A stretch of 64,000 bases of DNA from Bacillus sp. HSf4 (GCF_029537375.1 NZ_CP120679.1:913501-977500), one strand, 5' to 3'. Shown: positions 17,876 through 26,463, counted from the first letter of the stretch. A program made the numbers and translations. Notes: generated by a model not told the origin, from the letters alone.

Positions 17876-19468
17876 TTGATGCAAAAAGTACAGCGGTTCG
17901 GAAGCGCTATGTTTGTACCGGTTTTATTATTTGCTTTTGCGGGAATCGTCGTAGGCTTGAGCACTTTATTTAAAAATGAACAGCTGATGGGGGCCATCGC
18001 CAAGCCGGACACCTTCTGGTATCAATTCTGGTATATCCTTGAGGAAGGAGGCTGGACGGTTTTCAGGCAAATGCCGCTGTTGTTCGCAGTGGGCATCCCG
18101 ATCGCGCTGGCTAAAAAAGCTGAAGCGCGCGCTTGTTTGGAAGCGCTTACTACGTATTTGACCTTTAACTACTTTGTCAGCGCCATCCTGACGGTATGGG
18201 GAGATTTTTTCGGAGTGGACATGAGCCAGGAAGCTGGGGGAACAAGCGGACTCGCGGAAATTGCCGGCATCAAAACACTCGATACAAACATTATAGGCGC
18301 CATTATCATTTCCTCGATCGTCGTCTATATTCACAATCGATATTTTGATAAAAAACTGCCTGACTTTTTGGGGATTTTTCAAGGCTCTTCATTCGTTGTC
18401 ATCATATCTTTTTTCGTCATGCTGCCGGTTGCACTTGCGACAGCATACTTTTGGCCGATGGTACAAGGCGGCATCGCCTCTCTGCAAACCTTCCTTGTCG
18501 GATCGGGGGCATTTGGCGTATGGGTCTATACATTTCTTGAAAGGATTTTGATTCCGACGGGGCTGCACCATTTTATCTATACGCCTTTTCTTTTCGGTCC
18601 GGCCGTTGTCGAGGGCGGAATCGTCACCCATTGGGCTCAGCACCTCGGTGAATACGCTGCAAGCACACAGTCCCTGAAGGAGATGTTCCCGCAAGGCGGG
18701 TTTGCGCTTCATGGCAACTCAAAGATTTTCGGCATTTTGGGGATTGCGCTCGCCATCTATGTGACGGCCAAAAAGGAGAAGAAAAAAATCGTAGCGGGTC
18801 TGCTTATTCCGATTACCTTGACGGCTATGGTAGCGGGCATCACCGAGCCGATTGAATTTACCTTTTTATTTATTTCTCCTCTCCTGTTTTTTGTTCACAG
18901 TCTGTTGGCCGCGACAATGGCGACGCTCATGTATGTTTCAGGGGTGGTCGGAAATATGGGCGGAGGCTTGATTGAAATTCTCACGCTCAACTGGATCCCT
19001 CTTTTTCATTCGCATGGCAGCACTTATCTTTTTCAAATTTTAATCGGCCTTTCATTCACAGCCATTTACTTCTTTGTTTTCAGGTTTCTGATTTTAAAAA
19101 TGAATATCGCCACACCGGGACGGGAAATAGATCAGCAGCAGGAAACAAAGTTTTATTCGAAACAAGACTACAAGGCAAAAAAGCATTCTGAAAAAGAGGT
19201 CTCTGCTACAAAGGAAGTCGACGTAAATCAGGATCAGGCGTTCCTTTGCATTCAGGCGCTTGGCGGGAAAGATAATATTGCCGAAGTGACAAATTGTGCC
19301 ACAAGGCTGAGGGTCAGCGTCTATGACGAGTCAAAAGTGGGGCCGGACAGCGTGTTTAAGTCCTTTGGCGCCCATGGTGTCGTCAGAAACGGAAAAGCTT
19401 TGCAAATCATCATCGGCCTTTCGGTTCCGCAGGTCCGTGAAAGGGTTGAGAAACTGCTGAGAGGCTGA
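17876..19468 (+). CDS. malP: Maltose-specific PTS enzyme IICB (MalP)
   Basis: 530-residue permease of the glucose/glucoside PTS family. An N-terminal EIIC domain with about ten membrane segments carries GLHHFIYTPF and GITEPIEFTF. A charged linker (about 415-450) leads to a C-terminal EIIB with the phospho-acceptor Cys474 in NCATRLRVS. No EIIA is present, so it must borrow one. TTG at 17876 or ATG at 17879 can start; the GGGGGG seven bases before TTG favours the first. It imports maltose as maltose-6-phosphate for MalA. Confidence 0.93.
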   Translation: MMQKVQRFGSAMFVPVLLFAFAGIVVGLSTLFKNEQLMGAIAKPDTFWYQFWYILEEGGWTVFRQMPLLFAVGIPIALAKKAEARACLEALTTYLTFNYFVSAILTVWGDFFGVDMSQEAGGTSGLAEIAGIKTLDTNIIGAIIISSIVVYIHNRYFDKKLPDFLGIFQGSSFVVIISFFVMLPVALATAYFWPMVQGGIASLQTFLVGSGAFGVWVYTFLERILIPTGLHHFIYTPFLFGPAVVEGGIVTHWAQHLGEYAASTQSLKEMFPQGGFALHGNSKIFGILGIALAIYVTAKKEKKKIVAGLLIPITLTAMVAGITEPIEFTFLFISPLLFFVHSLLAATMATLMYVSGVVGNMGGGLIEILTLNWIPLFHSHGSTYLFQILIGLSFTAIYFFVFRFLILKMNIATPGREIDQQQETKFYSKQDYKAKKHSEKEVSATKEVDVNQDQAFLCIQALGGKDNIAEVTNCATRLRVSVYDESKVGPDSVFKSFGAHGVVRNGKALQIIIGLSVPQVRERVEKLLRG

Positions 19469-19479
19469 CGTTTCAGTGA

Positions 19480-19535
19480 AAAAAGCTGCCTTTTGCCTGA
19501 AAAGAAAAGCCGGGTGATAAAAGGCAGCTTATTTT
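19480..19535. terminator. Terminator after malP, probably bidirectional
   Basis: AAGCTGCCTTTT pairs with AAAAGGCAGCTT, with A-run and T-rich flanks. It also serves the convergent coiled-coil gene. Confidence 0.75.
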
Positions 19536-19541
19536 ATATAT

Positions 19542-20270
19542 TTAAGCTTCAAATTTTAATTTCGCTATATCGCGTTTGCATACCGCCAATTCTTTGGTCA
19601 TTTCCGCCAGGTTTTGATCAAAAAAGCCGGTTCTTTTAAATAATTCTTTGAATTTTTTTTCCGTATCTTTTTTGAATGCAGTCAGCTCCGAATGGGTCTT
19701 CTCCTGAGCCTCTTTAATCGAATGAAACATTGAGACGATTTCGGATTTAAAAGATTGAAAGTTCTTTTGATGTGATAAAGTTTCGGCTTGAAAAGACTTA
19801 ACACGTTCCTGATGTGATAAAGTTTCGGCTTGAAAAGACTTAACACGTTCCTGATGTGATAAAGTTTCGGCTTGAAAAGACTTAACACGTTCTTGATGTG
19901 ATAAGGTCTCGTCTCTAAAAGAGTTAAATTCCTGTTTGAAGGAAGAAAGCTCTTTTTTCTGTTGTCCAACTTCATTTTTAAGAGAGGATAGCTCTTTTTT
20001 CTGTTGTCCAACTTCGTTTTTAAGAGAGGAAACCTCTTTTTTCAGTCCGCTGACCTCTTCTTTAACAGAAGCGAGGTCATTTTTGATCACCCCGACTTCG
20101 CTTTTAAGAGAAGAAACCTCTTTTTTCAGCCCGCTGACCTCGCTTTTGAGGGAAGTCATGTCCTTTTTGATCATAGAAACCTCATCTTTAATCAATACCA
20201 GCTCTTTTTTAAAGGGATGGAGCTCTTCTTTGAATATGGTTCGGATGGTTTGTTCGAGCGCCGCGCTCAT
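19542..20270 (-). CDS. Heptad-repeat coiled-coil protein of unknown function
   Basis: 242 residues, almost entirely alpha-helical and charged, built from 14-residue (two-heptad) units. The N-terminal half holds variants of VSSLKSEVSGLKKE and VGQQKKELSSLKNE; then come three nearly identical ETLSHQERVKSFQA units; then a lysine-rich tail with the single Cys in LAVCKRDIAKL. There is no signal peptide or membrane segment. GGGAGG eight bases before the ATG at 20270 sets the start. I do not recognise the family. It occupies the place of the yfiBC ABC transporter genes of B. subtilis, so it is a clade-specific insertion or replacement. Confidence 0.8.
   Translation of the reverse strand: MSAALEQTIRTIFKEELHPFKKELVLIKDEVSMIKKDMTSLKSEVSGLKKEVSSLKSEVGVIKNDLASVKEEVSGLKKEVSSLKNEVGQQKKELSSLKNEVGQQKKELSSFKQEFNSFRDETLSHQERVKSFQAETLSHQERVKSFQAETLSHQERVKSFQAETLSHQKNFQSFKSEIVSMFHSIKEAQEKTHSELTAFKKDTEKKFKELFKRTGFFDQNLAEMTKELAVCKRDIAKLKFEA
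19769..19894. repeat. Three tandem 42-base repeats inside the coiled-coil gene
   Basis: Units at 19769-19810, 19811-19852 and 19853-19894 are almost identical and in frame (14 residues each). Copy number may vary between strains by slippage. Confidence 0.85.
19949..20033. repeat. Second 42-base tandem duplication in the same gene
   Basis: Two nearly identical 42-base units encode VGQQKKELSSLKNE twice. They show a separate round of in-frame duplication. Confidence 0.75.
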
Positions 20271-20392
20271 CTTTTTCACCTCCCTTTTTGCTCTTTCAAT
20301 ATACCATGAATTGAAAAACCGCAGAAAAGGGGAAACGGTATTTTTGCGGTTTGAAAGCGTTTAATTGACTTAAGGAAAAATTAAAAACGGAC

Positions 20393-20430
20393 AAAAAAAA
20401 GGCAATGCATGAAAATGCTTGCCTTTTTTG
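20393..20430. terminator. Terminator of the HxlR regulator gene
   Basis: AAAAAGGCAA pairs with TTGCCTTTTTT around a 13-base loop; A- and T-runs give it activity in either direction. Confidence 0.8.
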
Positions 20431-20432
20431 CG

Positions 20433-20768
20433 CTATGATTCTTTTTCTTTCGGGTCATCAAGCTTGACCCATTCATGTGACCACGTTTCCATTCCTTTAA
20501 GGACCGATTCAAGGGCCTGTCCTTTTTCAGTTAAAGAATACTCAATCCGCACCGGGGTTTCAGGATATACATGGCGGTGGATAATGCCTTCATGTTCCAG
20601 TTCTTTTAATCTTTCTGACAACAGCCTTCCGCTGATGGGAAGGGACGATTCTATATGGCAAAACCGCTGCGGGCCGTTTAGAAGCTGGTAAATGATCAAT
20701 CCGTTCCAGCGCTGACTTATCATTTTCATTCCTTTTTCAAATTTGGGACATAAAGATGATAGGCTCAC
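20433..20768 (-). CDS. catR: HxlR-family redox-sensing repressor (CatR/YodB type)
   Basis: 111-residue winged-helix protein of the HxlR (DUF24) family. The conserved N-terminal Cys7 (SSLCPKFEKG), which in CatR and YodB forms a disulfide with quinones and diamide, is present. The DNA-binding core reads RWNGLIIYQLL, RFCHIE, SGRLLSERLKELEHEGII and EYSLTEKG. The GTG start follows GAGGTGAGG. It is divergent from catDE, whose promoter carries an inverted repeat. In B. subtilis catR (yvaP) lies elsewhere, so orthology is inferred. Confidence 0.75.
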   Translation of the reverse strand: MSLSSLCPKFEKGMKMISQRWNGLIIYQLLNGPQRFCHIESSLPISGRLLSERLKELEHEGIIHRHVYPETPVRIEYSLTEKGQALESVLKGMETWSHEWVKLDDPKEKES

Positions 20769-20833
20769 TATTCCTCACCTCTCTAGGTCTATTATAACGT
20801 AGATCAATAATTGAGCAAAGGTCATAAAATGAC

Positions 20834-20880
20834 TTGACGTAAGTTTGTTATTTATATATACTAACTTACACAAAGTAAGT
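20834..20880 (+). promoter_or_regulatory. catDE promoter and inverted-repeat operator
   Basis: TTGACG (20834-20839), 17 bases, TATACT (20857-20862). The perfect inverted repeat ACTTAC-N5-GTAAGT (20864-20880) covers the expected start of transcription near 20869, so a bound repressor would block initiation. The adjacent HxlR protein is the obvious candidate. Confidence 0.75.
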
Positions 20881-20904
20881 AACGAACGAAAAAAGGAGGA
20901 TCAC

Positions 20905-20925
20905 ATGGTGATGATGTGTTGCTAG
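20905..20925 (+). CDS. Possible six-residue leader peptide MVMMCC upstream of catD
   Basis: ATG follows AAAGGAGG at an ideal distance and the frame reads MVMMCC then TAG. It lies in the catDE leader, 67 bases before catD. Two terminal cysteine codons upstream of a thiol/quinone-stress operon are suggestive. It may be a chance frame. Confidence 0.35.
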   Translation: MVMMCC

Positions 20926-20992
20926 ATTGATAAGTCGATGCTTGTCGGGAGGTATTGTTTTCTGCATAAAACATGAAAAAAAGGAGATTATA

Positions 20993-21415
20993 ATGAACAA
21001 CAAATATGAAATTGGCGCATTCATTTTACGATTGGTAACAGGTCTTACATTTTTGCTTCACGGTATTTCCAAGTTTCAAGGCGGTATTGAAAACACTGCA
21101 GGATTTTTCACGAGCGTCGGGATTCCGGGGTTTCTTGCTTATATCGTGGCCATTATTGAGCTTCTGGGAGGAGCTTTGATGATTCTCGGTCTTGGTACAC
21201 GGGTCATCGGAATCTTATTTGCGCTTGTGATGCTCGGTGCGATTTTCACAGTGAAGCTGTCTGCCGGATTTATGGGATCTGACGGAGGAGCAGGCTATGA
21301 ATTTGATGTAGCGCTGCTTGCCATGTCTGTTTACCTTGCTTTAAACGGAAGCGGCATGCTGGCTTTGGACCGCTTGTTCCGCGCAAACCGTCAAGAAGGA
21401 TTGTCTGTGGAATAA
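20993..21415 (+). CDS. catD: DoxX-family membrane protein CatD
   Basis: 140-residue protein with four membrane helices and the DoxX/DoxD pattern (LRLVTGLTFLLHGISKF near the start, IIELLGGALMILGLG in the middle). In B. subtilis catD (yfiD) and catE form the catechol- and quinone-inducible operon. Its biochemical role is not settled. AAAGGAG lies before the ATG at 20993; an upstream in-frame start at 20927 lacks a ribosome site. catE follows after 26 bases. Confidence 0.87.
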   Translation: MNNKYEIGAFILRLVTGLTFLLHGISKFQGGIENTAGFFTSVGIPGFLAYIVAIIELLGGALMILGLGTRVIGILFALVMLGAIFTVKLSAGFMGSDGGAGYEFDVALLAMSVYLALNGSGMLALDRLFRANRQEGLSVE

Positions 21416-21441
21416 AACAGCGAGAAAGAAGGAAAAAACCG

Positions 21442-22311
21442 ATGACCCAGCAAATCCATCCAGAAACAGAGCTAGGATATGTCAAACTGAAGGTGAAAAG
21501 CCTTGAAAAATCGATCTCTTTTTACCGAGACATGATCGGATTTCAAATCCTAAAGCGTGATCTCAAAACGGCAGAACTCACGGCAGACGGCGCGCATCCG
21601 CTCGTGGTGCTGGAAGAAATTCCGAATGCCGTCGTACTGCCTGAAAGATCGGCGGCAGGCCTTTATCATTTTGCTATTTTGCTGCCAAACCGCAAAGAGC
21701 TTGGACTTGCGGTAAAGCATCTGCTCCGTATTGGTATGGACATTGGCCAGGGAGACCACCTTGTCAGTGAGGCGTTTTATCTGTCAGATCCGGATCAAAA
21801 CGGAATCGAAATCTATCGGGACCGTCCGCGGGAAGGATGGAAACGTGATGCACAAGGAAATTATGTGATGGGAACCGAACCTGTTGATGTGAGAGGGATT
21901 CTTGAGGAAGCCGGGAGTCAGGAGTGGAAAGGTCTTCCCCCGGAAACCAAAATCGGCCATGTCCATTTTCATGTCAGGGATCTGCAACAGGCAAAGGATT
22001 TCTACCACTCTGTGCTGGGGTTCGGTATCGCAGGGGATTATCAAAACATGTCAGCGCTTTTTGTCTCTGCTGGCGGCTATCACCATCATATCGGTTTGAA
22101 TCTCTGGGCCGGACGATATGCTCCATTTGCTCCCGCCGAGGCTGCCGGAATGGCTTACTACACCATCCTTCTGCCTGATGAAGCCGAGCTTGCCAGGACA
22201 TTAAAAAAGCTGGAAAGCTCCGGTCATATGGCTGAGAGAAAAGCGGACGCATGGTTTGTCAAAGACCCGTCTTCAGGCGTTGATATCAGATTAGCGATTC
22301 AAAAAAGGTGA
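21442..22311 (+). CDS. catE: Catechol-2,3-dioxygenase CatE
   Basis: 289-residue extradiol dioxygenase with two vicinal-oxygen-chelate domains (about residues 10-125 and 170-285). Metal ligands expected in the C-terminal domain fit His in IGHVHFHV and His in YHHHIGLNLW, with a late acidic residue in DPSSGVD. It opens catechol rings and detoxifies quinone precursors; B. subtilis CatE (YfiE) is the model. Same operon as catD. Confidence 0.9.
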   Translation: MTQQIHPETELGYVKLKVKSLEKSISFYRDMIGFQILKRDLKTAELTADGAHPLVVLEEIPNAVVLPERSAAGLYHFAILLPNRKELGLAVKHLLRIGMDIGQGDHLVSEAFYLSDPDQNGIEIYRDRPREGWKRDAQGNYVMGTEPVDVRGILEEAGSQEWKGLPPETKIGHVHFHVRDLQQAKDFYHSVLGFGIAGDYQNMSALFVSAGGYHHHIGLNLWAGRYAPFAPAEAAGMAYYTILLPDEAELARTLKKLESSGHMAERKADAWFVKDPSSGVDIRLAIQKR

Positions 22312-22337
22312 AACAATGCTGTTTCACCTTTTTTAGT
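22303..22337 (+). terminator. Terminator of catDE
   Basis: AAAAAAGGTGAAAC pairs with GTTTCACCTTTTTT. The upstream arm overlaps the last codons of catE. Confidence 0.85.
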
Positions 22338-22468
22338 GGGTAAAAACAGAGGACAAAAAAAGCAAAGAATGAGAAAAACAGACATCAATAACAAAGATTC
22401 GGCGTCAGCACCTGTGCTAACATAAATTGTGAATTTCACTTATTTGGAAAAACGAAGGGGGAGAACTT

Positions 22469-24040
22469 GTGGCAAAACATCAGCCCGTTTGGAATCCAAA
22501 CATTGGGAATGGACGCTATCGCAATCCCGTTCTGTTTATGGACTACTCGGACCCTGATGTCGTTCGGAAAGGCAGCGATTATTTCATGGCGGCTTCAAGT
22601 TTTTCGTGTTTTCCCGGCATCCCGATTTTACATTCGAGAGATTTGGTCAATTGGACATTGATCAGCCATGTGTTTGACAAGCTTCCTTTTAGAGAGTATG
22701 AGACGCCTGCCCACGGAAAAGGGGCATGGGCGCCGAGCATCCGTTTTCACGGCGGCGAATTTTGGGTCTTTTTCGCCGCCCCTGATGAAGGAATTTTCAT
22801 GAGCAAAACAAATGATCCGTTTCAAGGTTGGGAACCCCTTGTACATGTGAAAGAAACGAGAGGCTGGATCGATCCGTGCCCATTTTGGGATGATGATGGA
22901 AATGCTTATTTGATACATGCGTATGCCAACAGCAGGATCGGCATCAAAAGCAAATTGAACTTGTGCAGGATGAAAAGCGACGGGACGGCTTTGGAGGACG
23001 ATGGGGTGACGATCTTTGACGGGACGCTGAACCACCCGACGATTGAAGGGCCAAAGCTGTATAAGAAAGGCGGCTATTATTATATTTTTGCCCCGGCGGG
23101 CGGTGTGAAGAAAGGCTGGCAGACGGTTTTGCGAAGCAGGCATATTTACGGCCCGTATGAAGATAAGGTTGTTCTTCATCAAGGAAGCTCGTCGATTAAC
23201 GGACCGCATCAAGGAGGCTGGGTGGAACTCGAATCAGGGGAATCATGGTTCATCCATTTTCAAGACCGCGGCGCATTCGGGAGAGTCGTTCATCTTCAGC
23301 CTGTCCGCTGGGAAGACGGCTGGCCTTTGATGGGCGAGGATATCAATCAAGACGGAATCGGCGAGCCGGTTTTGGAATGGGAAAAGCCGGGAACGGACAG
23401 CGACGATGTAAAAGAGCCCTTTCAACAAACAAGCGATGATTTTGTGTCCGAACATCTTGCGCTTTGGTGGCAATGGGAAGCAAATCCGCAAGACGATTGG
23501 TATTCCCTTGACGCTCGACCCGACCACCTTCGCCTTTACAGCCGCCCTTTGTCGAACGGCTTTAAGCTGAGTAACATTCCGAATATTCTGACACAGAAGT
23601 TTCCGGGACCGAGCTTTACCGCTACAGTAAAACTGTCATTGCGCGCTTTTTCGGAAACGATCAGGGCCGGACTGGCCGTTACAGGGAAGCAATATGCAGC
23701 CCTCAGCTTTTTAAAAGAAGAAAACGGTATGTACAAACTTGCGGTTTATCAAGGCGGGATCAGTGATGTTCAAGAAGACGCGAAAACAGCGGAGCACCCG
23801 GTGACTGAAGAGACGGTTTATCTTCGCGTGACCGCAGATGAAAAAGCACTATGCCGCTTCAGCTACAGCGTTGATCAGCACCATTTCACACAAATTGGCG
23901 GCTCATTTCAGGCCGTTCCCGGTGTGTGGACGGGAGCCAAAGTCGGCGTATTTTGCACCGATATCGGTACAGATGGAGCGGATGGAAGCTGCTGTGACAT
24001 CGATTGGTTCACCGTCAGCGCCGGAAAGGCGGTGAGGTAA
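22469..24040 (+). CDS. Glycoside hydrolase family 43 (beta-xylosidase/arabinofuranosidase type)
   Basis: 523 residues. The N-terminal five-bladed GH43 domain (about 20-310) has the catalytic base Asp28 in YSDPDVV, the pKa-modulating Asp in GWIDPCPFWDDDG and the general acid Glu in IEGPKLY. A C-terminal beta-sandwich module (about 340-523) is typical of this group. There is no signal peptide, so it acts in the cytoplasm on imported oligosaccharides. GTG start with GGGGGAGAA upstream. A second GH43 begins two bases after its stop. Exact sugar specificity cannot be read. Confidence 0.87.
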   Translation: MAKHQPVWNPNIGNGRYRNPVLFMDYSDPDVVRKGSDYFMAASSFSCFPGIPILHSRDLVNWTLISHVFDKLPFREYETPAHGKGAWAPSIRFHGGEFWVFFAAPDEGIFMSKTNDPFQGWEPLVHVKETRGWIDPCPFWDDDGNAYLIHAYANSRIGIKSKLNLCRMKSDGTALEDDGVTIFDGTLNHPTIEGPKLYKKGGYYYIFAPAGGVKKGWQTVLRSRHIYGPYEDKVVLHQGSSSINGPHQGGWVELESGESWFIHFQDRGAFGRVVHLQPVRWEDGWPLMGEDINQDGIGEPVLEWEKPGTDSDDVKEPFQQTSDDFVSEHLALWWQWEANPQDDWYSLDARPDHLRLYSRPLSNGFKLSNIPNILTQKFPGPSFTATVKLSLRAFSETIRAGLAVTGKQYAALSFLKEENGMYKLAVYQGGISDVQEDAKTAEHPVTEETVYLRVTADEKALCRFSYSVDQHHFTQIGGSFQAVPGVWTGAKVGVFCTDIGTDGADGSCCDIDWFTVSAGKAVR

Positions 24041-24041
24041 C

Positions 24042-25589
24042 CTGAATCATAGCAAAACATATACAAATCCCGTTTTAACCGGTTTTCACCCCGACCCTTC
24101 CATCATCGGAGTCGGGGATGATTATTACATGGTGAACTCCACCTTTCAGTATTTCCCGGCGATTGTCATTTCCCACTCAAAGGATTTGGTCAATTGGAGG
24201 ATCATCGGCCACGGCATTACCGAAAACGACGGGTTGGATCTTTCCGGAATCTATGATTCACACGGCATTTGGGCGCCTGACATATCGTATCATGACGGAA
24301 CGTACTACATTTTTGCGACGCACAGACTGAACGGCCCGACGGTGATCAATGGCAAAAAGCTGATCCGCAGGCAGATCATGATCAAGTCAAACCGTCCGGA
24401 AGGGCCGTATTCAAAGCCTGTATTCATTGATGAAGAAAGCGGCATCGATCCGTCGCATTTCGTCGATGATGACGGGAAGCATTACATGCTGCTCAGCCCG
24501 GCCTGCACGCTTTTTCCTTTAAATGACGAATGCACAGACATCATCGGCGAACCTGTGCAGATTTGGGAAGGAACAGGGAAAAGGGCTCCGGAAGGCCCGC
24601 ACCTCCTCAGAACGAATGGATATTATTACGCCATTTTGGCAGAAGGAGGCACCGGTTATGGCCACTCGATCACGACGGCGCGCTCCAAGCATTTGTACGG
24701 CCCATATGAGCCATGCCCGTACAATCCGATTTTAACCCAGCCTGATCCCGATGCTCCGCTTCAAAGAGCGGGCCATGGAAAGCTTGTCAAAACGCAAAAC
24801 GGCGAATGGTGGGCGGTCTACCTTTGCGGCCGGCCCAATGAAGGAAAGTTCACAACCCTCGGCAGGGAAACGGCACTCGATCCTGTTCGCTGGACAAAAG
24901 ACGGCTGGTTTGTCATCAACGATCTTCACGGCCCGAGCGTCATCCAATCAGCCCCGAACCTTCCGGAAGCCAAATGGGCTGAAAAGAATCTAGATGATTT
25001 CGAAGGTTCTTCGCTCGCTCCTGAGTGGCAGTTTGTCAGAAATCCCGACCATTCCAGCTGGTCGTTGACAGAAAGGCCGGGGTTTCTCAGATTGTGGACG
25101 GATGATGCCGATTTACACGAGATATGTGCGAAAAATACAATCGTCAGAAGAGAAAAGCATCACCAATACAGCGCGGCGGTGAAACTGGATTTTGCGCCAT
25201 CGGAAAACGGCGAGCAGGCAGGCCTCACCTGCTATTACAGCACGAACAATTATCTGCAATGCTGTCTGATCTATGATGACGGCCTGAAAATCAAGGTGAT
25301 TGAAAACCGACACGGCGTCCGAAAGACGCTTGGCGAAAAACATGCAAAAGAAGGTCCGATAGTCTTAAAAGCTGTCGTCAATAAACAGAAGCGAGACTTT
25401 TATTACAGCTATGAAGAAAAGCATTGGCATCACGCGGGATCGCAAGAAAACGCGAGCTTTCTAAGCGATGAGGGCTCCCGCGATGCAAAAGGTCATACCG
25501 GAACGATGGTCGGGATGTATGCAAACAATGGCGGCAGCGGAAGAAGGATTTCCGCTGATTTTGACTGGTTCCGTTATACGCCGTTTTAA
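24042..25589 (+). CDS. Second GH43 glycosidase, apparent CTG start
   Basis: Family 43 enzyme with a C-terminal beta-sandwich. The first ATG in frame (24129) would remove the segment NPVLTGFHPDPSIIG, which carries the catalytic base Asp. The frame is closed upstream by TGA at 24033, and CTG at 24042, with GGTGAGGT just before it, is the only near-cognate start that keeps the base; it gives 515 residues. The other catalytic residues are in SGIDPSHFVDDDG and APEGPHLL. There is no signal peptide. It starts two bases after the first GH43 stop, so coupling is likely. It overlaps the stop of the convergent AraC gene. Confidence 0.85.
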   Translation: MNHSKTYTNPVLTGFHPDPSIIGVGDDYYMVNSTFQYFPAIVISHSKDLVNWRIIGHGITENDGLDLSGIYDSHGIWAPDISYHDGTYYIFATHRLNGPTVINGKKLIRRQIMIKSNRPEGPYSKPVFIDEESGIDPSHFVDDDGKHYMLLSPACTLFPLNDECTDIIGEPVQIWEGTGKRAPEGPHLLRTNGYYYAILAEGGTGYGHSITTARSKHLYGPYEPCPYNPILTQPDPDAPLQRAGHGKLVKTQNGEWWAVYLCGRPNEGKFTTLGRETALDPVRWTKDGWFVINDLHGPSVIQSAPNLPEAKWAEKNLDDFEGSSLAPEWQFVRNPDHSSWSLTERPGFLRLWTDDADLHEICAKNTIVRREKHHQYSAAVKLDFAPSENGEQAGLTCYYSTNNYLQCCLIYDDGLKIKVIENRHGVRKTLGEKHAKEGPIVLKAVVNKQKRDFYYSYEEKHWHHAGSQENASFLSDEGSRDAKGHTGTMVGMYANNGGSGRRISADFDWFRYTPF

Positions 25590-26431
25590 CCGTCCCCGCT
25601 TTTTTTTCGGTATTGCAGCGGGGGGATGCCGACGATGTCTTTAAAGGTTTTATTGAAATGGCTGATGTGCTTAAACCCGGTTTCTTCAGCAATATTCAAG
25701 ATTTTTTCATCGGTGTCCCGCAGATACTTTTTGGCTTCACGGATGCGGATGTGCCGGATATATTCGTGAAGGTGAAAGCCCGTCACTTTCTTAAAGACCC
25801 TGCTTAAATAGGACGGACTGATATAAAAAAGGTCGGCAAGGCTGGTTAATGTGAGCGTTTCATTGAAGTTTGCCTGAATGTATGAAGCGATTTCCGAGAT
25901 TTTTTCATCCATTGGGTGGAGCGGCCGGGTTTCACTTTGTCTGCCGCTCGCCAAGGTGCGGTATATGGTAAACAGCAATTGAAGCAGCAAAGCTCTGACG
26001 ACATCTTCAAACCCTTCTTGTTTCAGTCTGCATTCCTTTTTCATCTCCATCAGCAACTGCTCAACAGACGTCTGTTCCTTTAGCGTGAAGGAGATGAAAT
26101 TTGTATGCTCGGGAAACGGAAGGAGCGGATAAGTGCTTGAGTCAAGAAAAGGCTCGATGAAATCGTGGGAAAAGTTAACGAGGATGCGTTCGAACTCCTC
26201 AACTTCCGTACTGGAGGTTCTATGCAGGTCATGGGGATTGATGATGATCATGCTGCCTTTTTCAGCGGTATACACACTTTGATTGATAAAATAAGTCCGT
26301 TCTCCGTTCAGCAAATAATAAAGTTCATAGCTTTCATGGACGTGAGGTGCGTTCATCTCGGTAAATCCTTTTCTATGCATATATTGAATCGAAAAAGAAT
26401 GCTCGTCTATAAAATATTTTGGATGACGCAT
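25586..26431 (-). CDS. AraC-family regulator of the glycan island
   Basis: 281 residues: an N-terminal cupin sugar-sensing domain (PHVHESYELYYLLNG, about 20-150) and a C-terminal AraC domain with two helix-turn-helix motifs (TLTSLADLFYISPSYLSRVFKKV; ILNIAEETGFKHISHFNKTF). An earlier ATG at 26440 is only one base from AAAGGAGG, so the ATG at 26431 is chosen. It lies between the GH43 pair and the divergent solute-binding lipoprotein, which are its likely targets. B. subtilis yfiF is an AraC gene at a comparable place, but orthology is unproven. Confidence 0.85.
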   Translation of the reverse strand: MRHPKYFIDEHSFSIQYMHRKGFTEMNAPHVHESYELYYLLNGERTYFINQSVYTAEKGSMIIINPHDLHRTSSTEVEEFERILVNFSHDFIEPFLDSSTYPLLPFPEHTNFISFTLKEQTSVEQLLMEMKKECRLKQEGFEDVVRALLLQLLFTIYRTLASGRQSETRPLHPMDEKISEIASYIQANFNETLTLTSLADLFYISPSYLSRVFKKVTGFHLHEYIRHIRIREAKKYLRDTDEKILNIAEETGFKHISHFNKTFKDIVGIPPLQYRKKSGDG

Positions 26432-26448
26432 ATCGGGCATTCCTCCTT

Positions 26449-26463
26449 TTGAAAGCGATTTCT
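26449..26463 (+). promoter_or_regulatory. Candidate cre site before the binding-protein gene
   Basis: TTGAAAGCGATTTCT differs from the CcpA consensus only at the last position. It lies in the short divergent gap between the araC-type gene and the lipoprotein gene. Confidence 0.55.

Noticed and set aside
19769..20033. CRISPR-like regular repeats
   Set aside because: The 42-base units are contiguous, without spacers, and in frame within a coiled-coil gene.
20927..20992. N-terminal extension of CatD from an upstream in-frame start
   Set aside because: No ribosome site precedes it, whereas AAAGGAG lies before the ATG at 20993 and the shorter protein fits the family.
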